A stretch of 64,000 bases of DNA, taken from the NCBI RefSeq assembly GCF_028209395.1, contig NZ_JAQLDQ010000004.1, positions 62,001 to 126,000 on the forward strand. Reading direction: 5' to 3'. Position numbers and translations under genes: made by a program. Of the stretch, positions 42,331 through 50,273 are shown piece after piece (positions within the stretch are counted from its first letter, which is position 1; the number at the start of each line of letters is the position of its first letter). The notes beneath the pieces were generated by a model, which saw nothing but the letters and a program-made list of their open reading frames with translations, did not search any database and was not told the origin of the DNA. Source of the DNA: Collinsella aerofaciens. GTDB taxonomy: Bacteria > Actinomycetota > Coriobacteriia > Coriobacteriales > Coriobacteriaceae.

Positions 42331-42807
42331 CTGGGAGTCGGCAAGGTTCAAATCTATACGGGCGACGGCAAGGGCAAGACGACGGCTGCGCTGGGGCTTG
42401 CGCTGCGCGCCACGGGCTATGGACTTAACGTACTCATGCTTCAGTTTGCCAAGAAGCTGCACTGCGCCGAGCATGATGCGGCGCCCCGTTTAGGTCTGCG
42501 CATCGTACAAGCCGACCGCGACACGCCCGAAGCCTGTGCCGCACAGATCATGGAGCTGGCGCGCGAGCAGATTAGCCAGGTCGACGTGCTGATCTTGGAT
42601 GAGCTGGGAGAAGCCATGCGCCGAGGCTTTGTGACGCGCGAAGATGTCGAAGCGTTGATCGCAATGAAACCGACCACCACAGAGCTCGTGCTCACCGGCC
42701 GCGGCTTGCTGCCACTGGCCGATCTCGCGGACCTAGTAACCGAAATGCGCCCCGTCAAACACTACTTCGACGAAGGCCTCCTAGCCCGCCAAGGCATCGA
42801 ATACTAA
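42331..42807 (+). CDS. cobO: Cob(I)yrinic acid a,c-diamide adenosyltransferase, CobO/BtuR type
   Basis: 158 aa. The P-loop VQIYTGDGKGKTTAALGLAL, typical of the CobO N-terminus, lies upstream of the first ATG (42436), so that ATG cannot be the start. Between the in-frame TAA at 42292 and the P-loop there is no ATG, GTG or TTG. CTG at 42331, 5 bp after AGAAGG, is the best start. VLILDELGEAM and LVLTGRG complete the family pattern. It transfers adenosyl from ATP to cobalamin. Shorter than usual (about 180-200 aa). Alternatively a frameshift lies just upstream. Confidence 0.85.
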   Translation: MGVGKVQIYTGDGKGKTTAALGLALRATGYGLNVLMLQFAKKLHCAEHDAAPRLGLRIVQADRDTPEACAAQIMELAREQISQVDVLILDELGEAMRRGFVTREDVEALIAMKPTTTELVLTGRGLLPLADLADLVTEMRPVKHYFDEGLLARQGIEY

Positions 42808-42894
42808 ATGATCCGAAGGGGACGGAGGAAAACGGATCATTTTGCCTTATCGCCAGGTCAATGATCCGTTTTCCTCCGTCCCCTTCGGATCATT
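42807..42894. repeat. 35-bp perfect inverted repeat filling the cobO-MATE gap
   Basis: 42807-42841 is the exact reverse complement of 42860-42894, loop 18 bp. Each arm starts within the stop codon of one of the two convergent genes. It contains the GGGGACGG core also found at 38156-38163. It doubles as a bidirectional transcription stop or antisense buffer. Confidence 0.85.
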
Positions 42895-44242
42895 AGGCGG
42901 TGGCGCGGCCGAGCCAGTTGCCGCTGTGGTGGTAGATGGTAAACATCGTGGCCGTGATTAGCCAAGTTACGGGGTAAACCAGCAGCAGGTGCTCAAGCGA
43001 CGGATCGAACGGCATAATCGCAAACACCCAGATCACCCTGAGCACGACGGTGCCAAAAATCGTGAGCATCATAGGCTGGAAGCTCACGCCAGCGCCGCGG
43101 ATGGAGCCGGACGCGTTTTCGATAATCGAGAAGATCGCGTAGAACGGCGCGATGAAATGAAGAATCGTCGTGGTGTAGGCCGAAATCGAAGCATCGTCGA
43201 CAAACAGACGCGACAACGGACCCGAGAACACCAGTAGCACGGCAGACGGGCCACCAATGAGCATAAACGACAGCACAAGCGACGTATGGTAGCCCTTGCG
43301 CATGCGCTCGTAGTTGCGCGCGCCAAAGTTCTGTGCCGAGAACGTGGTGATCGAAACGCCAAGCGCCTCGGTAACCATCCAGACAATGCCATCCAAACGG
43401 CCCGAAAGACCCCACGCCGTGGTGACATCGGCACCAAACGAGTTGACCGACACCTGAATCAAAACGTTGGAGATCGAATACGCCGCAGACTGAACGCCCA
43501 GCGGCAAACCGCACGAAAGCATGCTCTTGCAAATGCCGCGATCGATACCGAGTTTGAATAGCGACAACCGCCACGCCCCCGGAGCGCGCATCATGCGGAT
43601 CACAATCATCGTAGCATTGGTGCAGATAGTCAGCGCCACCGCGATGCCGCAGCCCAGCGCTTCCATGTGCAGCACGGCGACAAAGAGAATGTCGAGCGCC
43701 ACGTTAACGAAGCAGCCGGAGGCAATAATGACCGCCGGACCGCGCGTGTCGCCCACGGCGCGCAACAACGCCGTCCCCATATTGAGCAGCAGCGCTGCAA
43801 ACATGGCGGCAAAGTAGCAACGGGCATACGCCACACCCTCGGCCAGCAGCTCATGCGGTGTATTCATCAGCACAAGCATCGGCTCGACAAACACCATGCC
43901 CAGAATGGAAATGACAATGCCGCCCACCAGCGCGAGCGTCATGGCCGTATGGACCGATCGGCTCAAGCGCTCGTCATCGTGCTGGCCAAAAAACTGGCCC
44001 GTAATGACCGCACAGCCAGCACCCACACCGACGCAAAAACCAATGCAGAGCTCCGTGAGCACCATCGTGGCTTGAATGCCACCCAGCGCGAGCTTGCCGC
44101 CAAACTGACCGACGATATAGGCACCGATAAGCGTGTAAGCCTGCTGAAAAAACGAGCTAAAGAAGATAGGGACGCACAGCGAAAGCAGCTGCTGCCAAAT
44201 GACACCCTGCGTCACATCGATAGCCGTAGATTTCTTAGCCAC
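42893..44242 (-). CDS. MATE family efflux transporter
   Basis: 449 aa from GTG 44242 (SD GGGAGGG). Twelve hydrophobic segments; the two MATE halves begin VPIFFSSFFQQAYTLIGAYIVG and LPLGVQSAAYSISNVLIQ. Drug/sodium or proton antiporter of the DinF/NorM superfamily; substrates unknown. No regulator is adjacent. Its stop codon is part of the inverted repeat at 42807-42894. Confidence 0.9.
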   Translation of the reverse strand: MAKKSTAIDVTQGVIWQQLLSLCVPIFFSSFFQQAYTLIGAYIVGQFGGKLALGGIQATMVLTELCIGFCVGVGAGCAVITGQFFGQHDDERLSRSVHTAMTLALVGGIVISILGMVFVEPMLVLMNTPHELLAEGVAYARCYFAAMFAALLLNMGTALLRAVGDTRGPAVIIASGCFVNVALDILFVAVLHMEALGCGIAVALTICTNATMIVIRMMRAPGAWRLSLFKLGIDRGICKSMLSCGLPLGVQSAAYSISNVLIQVSVNSFGADVTTAWGLSGRLDGIVWMVTEALGVSITTFSAQNFGARNYERMRKGYHTSLVLSFMLIGGPSAVLLVFSGPLSRLFVDDASISAYTTTILHFIAPFYAIFSIIENASGSIRGAGVSFQPMMLTIFGTVVLRVIWVFAIMPFDPSLEHLLLVYPVTWLITATMFTIYHHSGNWLGRATA

Positions 44243-44367
44243 ACGCCCTCCCCACCAGCGTACATCAAACAACAAAACGGCAAGTTAAGACCAAAGCCAA
44301 CACCAGCTTAGCACCGACCGGTATCGGCCGAAACGCCCCGAACCAGAGCCCAATGCGAAATAATTGC

Positions 44368-45282
44368 CTAGTGATACAGCCCCGGCTGGTAGTGGTACTC
44401 GTTGCTCACATGCGGGCACAGCTGCCAAAAGGCGACAGCACTTGCCGCGGCCACGTTAAGCGAATCGACCCCGTGCGCCATCGGAATACGCACGGCGCGA
44501 TCGCAGCCCGCAATGGTTTTGGCGCCCAAGCCAGCACCCTCGGTGCCCATAAAGATTGCCAGGCGGTCAATCTCCTGCAGCGCGGAATCGTCCAGCGACA
44601 CCGAATCATCCGTCAACGCCATGGCGGCACACGAAAAGCCGGCATCGTGCAGCGCCGCCAGCCCATCATGCGGCCATACGCGCGCCTCGCTGCCAATGCG
44701 CGTCCAGGGCACCTGGAACACTGTGCCCATGCTCACGCGGGCCGAGCGACGGTACAGCGGGTCACAGCAAGTGGGGCTCACCAAAATGCCATCGACGTTC
44801 AGCGCAGCCGCCGAGCGGAAAATCGCGCCGACGTTGGTGTGGTCGACAATGCCCTCGAGCACGCACACGCGCACCGGGCGCTCCCCCGCTGCCTCGACGA
44901 CGCCGCCCAAGAACTCATCAACCGGAATCTGGCGTGGACGACGGAATGCCGCGAGCGCACCGCGCGTCACGTTAAAACCCGTCAGCTGCTCCATAAGCTC
45001 CATCGAGGCCACGAACACGGGAACCGGACCCGCGCCCTCGCGCACAACCAGGCGTTCAAACAGTGGCATCATCTGATCGAGCCAGCGTTCGCCCAAAAGA
45101 AAGCTCACCGGGTGGTATCCGGCGCGAACCGCGCGCTCGATGACCTTGGCACTCTCGGCGATAAAAATGCCCTTCTGCGGCTCCAGCACGCAGCGCAGCT
45201 CACGCTCGGTCAGTCGCACGTAGGCATCAAGCCGCTCGTCCTCGAGCGAATCGATTCGCAGCACCTCAACGGCATCAGTCAT
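44368..45282 (-). CDS. TrmH/SpoU family RNA methyltransferase
   Basis: 304 aa from ATG 45282; a start 33 bp upstream is possible. SAM-dependent 2'-O-ribose methyltransferase with trefoil knot. SpoU motifs: DHTNVGAIFRSAAALNVDG (motif 1, near 150), IFMGTEGAGL (motif 2), VRIPMAHGVDSLNVAAA (motif 3). The N-terminal 100 residues form a substrate-binding domain. The RNA target cannot be inferred. A weak hairpin at 45329-45347 separates it from folA. Transcribed after folA-thyA. Confidence 0.9.
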   Translation of the reverse strand: MTDAVEVLRIDSLEDERLDAYVRLTERELRCVLEPQKGIFIAESAKVIERAVRAGYHPVSFLLGERWLDQMMPLFERLVVREGAGPVPVFVASMELMEQLTGFNVTRGALAAFRRPRQIPVDEFLGGVVEAAGERPVRVCVLEGIVDHTNVGAIFRSAAALNVDGILVSPTCCDPLYRRSARVSMGTVFQVPWTRIGSEARVWPHDGLAALHDAGFSCAAMALTDDSVSLDDSALQEIDRLAIFMGTEGAGLGAKTIAGCDRAVRIPMAHGVDSLNVAAASAVAFWQLCPHVSNEYHYQPGLYH

Positions 45283-45391
45283 AGCAGCCAGCCCGCACCT
45301 TTCTTTACAGCGCATCTATACCAAACGAGGCGACGCTAAGCGCCGCCCCATGCATTCAAACAATCCGATGATACCGTTCACGCCGGACGAT

Positions 45392-45910
45392 TTACGCCTC
45401 AACGCGACGATACGTTACGAACTCATAATCGACACCCTCGTCGCCCTCGCCCGAGGCAATCGTGGCAACACCGCCACGCCGCGCAATCTCCCACGCGGGA
45501 TCGGCATCCAGATCGGGAAAATACGTATCCACGTCATGCACGCAATGGTCATGCGTAACCTCGGCCTCGGCGCAATACGGCAAAAACTGCCGATACACCT
45601 CGCCGCCACCGATCACCCACGCAACGGGCTCATCGGCTACCGCGGCGAGCGCTTCGTCGATGCTATGCACCACGTCGACGCCCATGGGAGCAAAGTCCCC
45701 ATCGCGCGTGAGCACGATATTGCGTCGATTCTTGAGCGGCCGTGCGCCGGGAAAACTCAGCAGCGTCTTGCGTCCCATAATGACCGGACAGCCTTTGGTG
45801 CACGCCACAAAATGGCGCATATCGGAGCGATTGGACACCACCATGTCGCCCTCGCAACCAATGCCCCAGTCGTCACACACGGCGACAATGGCAGAAAGCT
45901 TACACGTCAT
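45392..45910 (-). CDS. folA: Dihydrofolate reductase
   Basis: 172 aa from ATG 45910. NADPH-dependent reduction of dihydrofolate. WGIGCEGDMVV (WGIG loop), VIMGRKTLLSFPG, and VIGGGEVYRQFL are the conserved blocks. The active-site acid corresponds to Asp in SDMRHF. Nine bp downstream of thyA, whose reaction makes dihydrofolate, so the pair recycles the cofactor. Confidence 0.95.
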   Translation of the reverse strand: MTCKLSAIVAVCDDWGIGCEGDMVVSNRSDMRHFVACTKGCPVIMGRKTLLSFPGARPLKNRRNIVLTRDGDFAPMGVDVVHSIDEALAAVADEPVAWVIGGGEVYRQFLPYCAEAEVTHDHCVHDVDTYFPDLDADPAWEIARRGGVATIASGEGDEGVDYEFVTYRRVEA

Positions 45911-45919
45911 GCGCGTCAC

Positions 45920-46768
45920 CTACACCGCAATGGGGATGTTCTTGACCTGAGGGCCGTGCTCATAGCCCTCGACGATCAGATCATCGGTCGTAAACGCATA
46001 GAAGTCATGCACATCGGGGTTGAGCGTTACCTTGGGCGCGGCAAACTGCGGACGCTCAATAAGCTCGCGAACGATATCGACATGACGGTCGTAAATGTGG
46101 GCATCGGCAATCACATGCAGCAGCTCGCCGGGAATCATATCGACCGACTGCGCGACCATCATCAGCAAAATGGCGTACTGGCACACATTCCAGTTGTTCG
46201 CAGCCAAAATATCCTGGCTGCGCTGGTTGAGAATCATGTTGAGCGTCGGTTTATCATCCTGCGGACGCTGCGTCACGTTATACGTCACGCTGTAGGCACA
46301 CGGATACAGGTGCATCTCGGACAGGTCGCTAAACACATAGGTGTTCGTCATAATGCGGCGGCTGTACGGCGTGTTCTTAAGGTCGTACAGAACGCGGTCC
46401 ATCTGGTCGAAATCGCCCTCGGCATAATGGCTCTTCTGCCCAATCTGATACCCGTAGGCCTTGCCGATGGAGCCGGTCTCGTCGGCCCACTCATCCCAAA
46501 TATGGCTGTTGAGGTCATGCACGTTATTGGACTTCTTTTGATAGATCCATAGGATCTCATCCATGGCAGATTTGAGGGCCGTACGACGCAGGGTAAGCGC
46601 CGGAAACTCCTCACGTAGGTCATAGCGTGCCGTGACACCAAAGTTTTTAATGGTATAGGCAGGAGTGCCATCCTCCCACACCGGGCGGACCTTTTGGCCC
46701 TCGGTGGTGGTGCCATGGTACAGAATATCGCGGCACATGGTTACAAACTGTTGATCAGCCTTGCTCAT
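45920..46768 (-). CDS. thyA: Thymidylate synthase
   Basis: 282 aa from ATG 46768 (SD CAGGAGGG). Converts dUMP to dTMP with methylene-THF. The nucleophile Cys is in MHLYPCAYSVTYNV; the usual following His (PCH) is Ala here, a variant seen in one long-form thymidylate synthase group. NQRSQDILAANNWNVCQYA carries the dUMP-binding Arg, Asp and Asn, and AHIYDRHVD follows. Operon with folA. Confidence 0.93.
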   Translation of the reverse strand: MSKADQQFVTMCRDILYHGTTTEGQKVRPVWEDGTPAYTIKNFGVTARYDLREEFPALTLRRTALKSAMDEILWIYQKKSNNVHDLNSHIWDEWADETGSIGKAYGYQIGQKSHYAEGDFDQMDRVLYDLKNTPYSRRIMTNTYVFSDLSEMHLYPCAYSVTYNVTQRPQDDKPTLNMILNQRSQDILAANNWNVCQYAILLMMVAQSVDMIPGELLHVIADAHIYDRHVDIVRELIERPQFAAPKVTLNPDVHDFYAFTTDDLIVEGYEHGPQVKNIPIAV

Positions 46769-46905
46769 TGACCCTCCTGTCAGTCGCCTATAAGCGATTT
46801 TAATTGTAGCCCAGGCGCGCAGTGTCGGATTGGACACTTGGGTCGGCACACGCAATGCACGGCAGCCAGCACCCCCACAATCGCAGACGTAACAACTTTG
46901 AATTT

Positions 46906-46971
46906 CTGACATATGCTAAAAAAGCTTGCGCGGAACCGCATACACGCTATCCTATTACTGACATATGTCAG
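46906..46971 (+). promoter_or_regulatory. Promoter and palindromic operator of the DUF134-NifX gene
   Basis: TTGCGC (46926-46931), 16-bp spacer, TATCCT (46948-46953). CTGACATATGTCAG (46958-46971), a perfect 14-bp palindrome, covers the expected start site. CTGACATATG recurs at 46906-46915. Autorepression by the HTH domain of the downstream product is inferred. Confidence 0.65.
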
Positions 46972-46984
46972 ATTTGGAGAGAGT

Positions 46985-47749
46985 ATGGCAGGAAGACGCG
47001 AAAAATTACGCCGTGTTGGGATCATCCCCGAATATCGCGGCTTTACCCCCGACGGCCTTGCCAGCGGAGACGCCATCGAGATGACGGTCGATGAGCTCGA
47101 AGTACTGCGCCTGTGCGACCTGGAAGGCCTCAACCAAGAGGCAGCCGCACAGCAGATGGGCATCGCGCGCGCCACGGTGGCGGCTATTTGCAGCCGAGCG
47201 CATCGCAAGGTGGCAAACGCGTTGGTCAATGGACGGGCAATCGTCATCGAAGGCGGCAATATCGCGTACTCCCCCATTACCACGGCAACGGCCGTATGGC
47301 CAGCAAAGGAGATCGACACCATGAGGGTGGCAACCACGTACGACAACGGCAACATCTTTATGCACTTTGGCCACAGCGAGCAGTTCAAGATCTACGACAT
47401 TCAGGATGGCAAGGTACTCAACGAGCAGGTCGTGGGCACCGACGGCACCGGCCACGGTGCCCTTGCGGGCCTGCTCGACAACGGTGGCGTGGACACGCTC
47501 ATCTGCGGCGGCATCGGCGGTGGCGCTATCAACGCGCTTGCCCAAGCCGGCATCACGGTGTACGCAGGAGCTCAGGGCAGCTGCGACGCTTGTGTCGAGG
47601 CCCTTATCGCCGGAACGCTCGCACAGAACGGCGAGGCCACGTGCAGCTGCCACGGCCATGACCACGACCACGCCCACGAACATGGCGAGTCCTGCAGCTG
47701 CCACGGCCATCACGAGCCCGAGGGCCACGAGGGTTGCGGCTGCCACTAA
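46985..47749 (+). CDS. DUF134 (HTH) - NifX/NifB domain fusion with His/Cys-rich tail
   Basis: 254 aa from ATG 46985 (SD GGAGAG). Residues 1-95 are a UPF0251/DUF134 DNA-binding domain (VDELEVLRLCDLEGLNQEA, MGIARATVAAICSRAHRKV). Residues about 112-215 are a dinitrogenase iron-molybdenum-cofactor domain (IFMHFGHSEQFKIYDI, LICGGIGGGAINALAQAG). The last 35 residues hold 11 His and 6 Cys in HGHDHDH/CSCHGH runs, a probable metal-binding tail. Domain pairing suggests a metal- or cofactor-sensing regulator. No nitrogenase genes are near, so a nitrogen-fixation role is not implied. Confidence 0.85.
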   Translation: MAGRREKLRRVGIIPEYRGFTPDGLASGDAIEMTVDELEVLRLCDLEGLNQEAAAQQMGIARATVAAICSRAHRKVANALVNGRAIVIEGGNIAYSPITTATAVWPAKEIDTMRVATTYDNGNIFMHFGHSEQFKIYDIQDGKVLNEQVVGTDGTGHGALAGLLDNGGVDTLICGGIGGGAINALAQAGITVYAGAQGSCDACVEALIAGTLAQNGEATCSCHGHDHDHAHEHGESCSCHGHHEPEGHEGCGCH

Positions 47750-47811
47750 CGGCACGGCACCGCGAGCTCGGGGCGCGACGCTGAACGCAGCCCAACTATC
47801 AAAGCCAACAA

Positions 47812-47845
47812 CAAAGGCCACCCGGTAACTTCCGAGTGGCCTTTG
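47812..47845. terminator. Bidirectional terminator between DUF134-NifX and ffh
   Basis: CAAAGGCCAC-CCGG pairs with CCGA-GTGGCCTTTG. Convergent genes on both sides. Confidence 0.75.
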
Positions 47846-47869
47846 CCATATCAAGCTGGAATTACAGCC

Positions 47870-49345
47870 CTATTTCTTATTGCGCATCTGCGCTTCCATC
47901 TGGCGCAGCAGCTCCATATCGGACTTGGGACCGCCCGTACCCAGGCCGCCCATGCCGCCCAGACCCATAGCGTCCAGCCCAGGGATATTGGGCATGCGCA
48001 TCTTCTTGCCCTTCTTGCCCTTTTTGCCCTTCTTGCCGCCGGCCTGTGCCTGATTGGCCATCGTGCGCATGCGGCCCATCATCTTGTTCATCTCGCCCCA
48101 CTGCTTCATAAGGCTATTGACCTCGGTGGGGGTCACACCGGCGCCCTTGGCGATACGCGCGCGACGCTGGCCGTTGATGATGGAGGGACGCAGACGCTCC
48201 TCCTTGGTCATCGACATGATGATGGCCTCGTTCTTGTCGAAGATGCCCTCGTCCAGGTTACCGCCCATCTGGTTGAGCGCGCGCTGGCCACCGGGGAGCA
48301 TGCCCAGGATACCCTTCATGCCGCCCATCTTTTTGACGGCTTTCATCTGGTCGAGCATGTCATTCATGGTAAAGCCCTCGCGCAGCATGCGCTCGGCAGC
48401 CTCGAGCTGTTCGGCATCGGCGGCCTCCTGGGCCTTCTCGATGATGCCGACAACGTCGCCCATGCCCAAGATTCGCTTGGCCATGCGATCGGGATAGAAC
48501 GGCTCAAGCGAATCGGGTTTCTCGCCCATGCTCACAAACTTGATGGGCTTGCCGGTCACCTGACGCACCGAAAGCGCGCCGCCACCACGAGCATCGCCGT
48601 CGAGCTTGGAGATAATCACACCATCAAAGTCGGTGCGCTCGGCAAACGTCGAGACCACGTTGACGATATCCTGGCCGGTCATGGCGTCGACGACCATCAG
48701 CACCTGGTCGGGCTTGACGGCCTTCTTGATGTCGACGGCCTCCTGCATCATCTGCTCGTCGATCTGAAGACGACCGGCGGTATCGACGATCACCACGTCA
48801 CGAAGGTGGTCGACGGCCTCCTGGATGGCGCCCTTGGCGATGTCGACCGGGTGCGCACCGTCGCCGCGGAAGACCGGCACGCCGATCTCGCCACCGAGCG
48901 TGGCAAGCTGATCGGCAGCAGCGGGACGGTAGACGTCGCACGCGGCGAGCAGCGGCGAGCGGCCCTGCTTCTTGAGCAGGTAGGCAAGCTTTACGGCAGC
49001 CGTGGTCTTACCGGAGCCCTGCAGGCCCACGAGCATGATGACATTAGGAATGCGGTTACTAAAAACGAGCTTGCTCTCGGTGGAGCCGAGCATCTCGGTG
49101 AGCTCGTCGAGCACAATCTTGACGACGTTTTGCGCCGGCGACAGCGACTCCATGACCTCGGCGGTCATGCAGCGCTCCTTGGTCTTAGCAACGAACTCCT
49201 TAACGACCTTAAAGTTAACGTCGGCCTCGAGCAGCGCCATGCGAATGTCGCGCATGGCCGAGGTGATATCGGCCTCGGTCAGCTTACCCTTGCCGCGCAG
49301 GCGGTCAAATGTGTCGTTGAGGCGATCGCTCAGAGAATCAAACAC
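47870..49345 (-). CDS. ffh: Signal recognition particle protein Ffh
   Basis: 491 aa. Targets nascent membrane proteins with 4.5S RNA. N domain, then G domain with GLQGSGKTT, DVYRPAAADQL, VDTAGRLQ and TKLDGDARGG-type motifs (SKLDGDARGG here). The methionine-rich M domain includes GMGDVVGIIEKAQ and the RNA-binding SIINGQRRARIAKGAG. A Lys/Gly-rich stretch (GGKKGKKGKKGKK) and MGLGGMGGLG precede the end. Ten bp after ftsY in the smc-ftsY-ffh operon. Confidence 0.97.
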   Translation of the reverse strand: MFDSLSDRLNDTFDRLRGKGKLTEADITSAMRDIRMALLEADVNFKVVKEFVAKTKERCMTAEVMESLSPAQNVVKIVLDELTEMLGSTESKLVFSNRIPNVIMLVGLQGSGKTTAAVKLAYLLKKQGRSPLLAACDVYRPAAADQLATLGGEIGVPVFRGDGAHPVDIAKGAIQEAVDHLRDVVIVDTAGRLQIDEQMMQEAVDIKKAVKPDQVLMVVDAMTGQDIVNVVSTFAERTDFDGVIISKLDGDARGGGALSVRQVTGKPIKFVSMGEKPDSLEPFYPDRMAKRILGMGDVVGIIEKAQEAADAEQLEAAERMLREGFTMNDMLDQMKAVKKMGGMKGILGMLPGGQRALNQMGGNLDEGIFDKNEAIIMSMTKEERLRPSIINGQRRARIAKGAGVTPTEVNSLMKQWGEMNKMMGRMRTMANQAQAGGKKGKKGKKGKKMRMPNIPGLDAMGLGGMGGLGTGGPKSDMELLRQMEAQMRNKK

Positions 49346-49355
49346 TAGTCACTCC

Positions 49356-50273
49356 TTAATTGGACTCGCCCACCAGGGCGCGGCAGAAATCTTTGGCGTT
49401 AAACTCCTGCAGGTCATCGACCTGCTCGCCCACGCCGATGCGCAGGATCGGGAGCTTGAGCTTCTCGGCCACGGCCATGGCGATACCGCCCTTAGCCGTG
49501 CCGTCGAGCTTAGTCATGATAATACCGTCCAGGCCCAGCGCCTCGTTAAACTCGAGCGCCTGGTTCAGACCGTTCTGACCAGTGGCGGCATCGATCACAA
49601 GCACGACCGAAACCGGCATGGGGCCGGCGGCCATATTGGCGGCGCGCTTACGCGTCACGTTGACCACCTTGGCGAGCTCGCGCATGAGCTCGGGGCTCGT
49701 ATGCAGACGACCGGCGGTGTCGATAAGCACCAGGTCGCTGCCGCGCCTGTCGGCCTCGTCGAGCACGTCGTAACAAACGCTCGCCGGGTCGGAGCCGCGG
49801 TCGCGCTTGATGACGGGAACACCGGCGCGCTGACCCCACACATCGAGCTGCTCGATGGCGGCGGCGCGGAAGGTATCGGCCGAACCGATCACGACATTCT
49901 TGCCGCGGGAAGCCATGGCGCTCGCAATCTTGCCGACCGTCGTGGTCTTGCCGGCACCGTTGATGCCCACAAACAGCACGCAGCTCGGCGTATCGGAGAA
50001 CGGATCGCGCTCGATGGGCACAAAGTGCTGCTCAAGCTGCTCGGCCAGAGCGCGACGAAGCTGCGGTGCGGTCTTGAGGTTCTTCTTGGCGGCCGTCTCG
50101 CGCAGGTCATCGGAGACCTGAATAGCGACCTCGGCACCCATGTCACCCATAACGAGGGTGTCCTCAAGGTCCTCCCAAAAGTCCTCGTCGACCTCGCCGC
50201 CAAAGTAGAAGACCTCGTTGAGGGCCTCGCGGCTGCGCTCAAGTCCGCGCGAGAGAGCGTCAAAGAATCCCAT
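49356..50273 (-). CDS. ftsY: Signal recognition particle receptor FtsY
   Basis: 305 aa. SRP-GTPase docking partner of Ffh. GINGAGKTTTVGKIA (P-loop), SADTFRAAAIEQL, VLIDTAGRLHT and TKLDGTAKGG are intact. The acidic A domain of larger FtsY proteins is absent; the protein starts MGFFDALSRGLERSR, an amphipathic membrane-binding helix. Its ATG overlaps the smc stop by 1 bp (TAATG). Confidence 0.96.
   Translation of the reverse strand: MGFFDALSRGLERSREALNEVFYFGGEVDEDFWEDLEDTLVMGDMGAEVAIQVSDDLRETAAKKNLKTAPQLRRALAEQLEQHFVPIERDPFSDTPSCVLFVGINGAGKTTTVGKIASAMASRGKNVVIGSADTFRAAAIEQLDVWGQRAGVPVIKRDRGSDPASVCYDVLDEADRRGSDLVLIDTAGRLHTSPELMRELAKVVNVTRKRAANMAAGPMPVSVVLVIDAATGQNGLNQALEFNEALGLDGIIMTKLDGTAKGGIAMAVAEKLKLPILRIGVGEQVDDLQEFNAKDFCRALVGESN

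Noticed and set aside
45329..45347. GGCG-CGC hairpin between folA and trmH
   Set aside because: The stem is short and is followed on the minus strand by TCGTTTGG, which is too weak to call a terminator.
45920..46768. PCA in place of PCH at the thymidylate synthase active site as a sign of inactivation
   Set aside because: The catalytic Cys and the Arg, Asp, Asn and His/Tyr binding residues are intact, and the change occurs in a known sequence group of the enzyme. It pairs with folA as usual.
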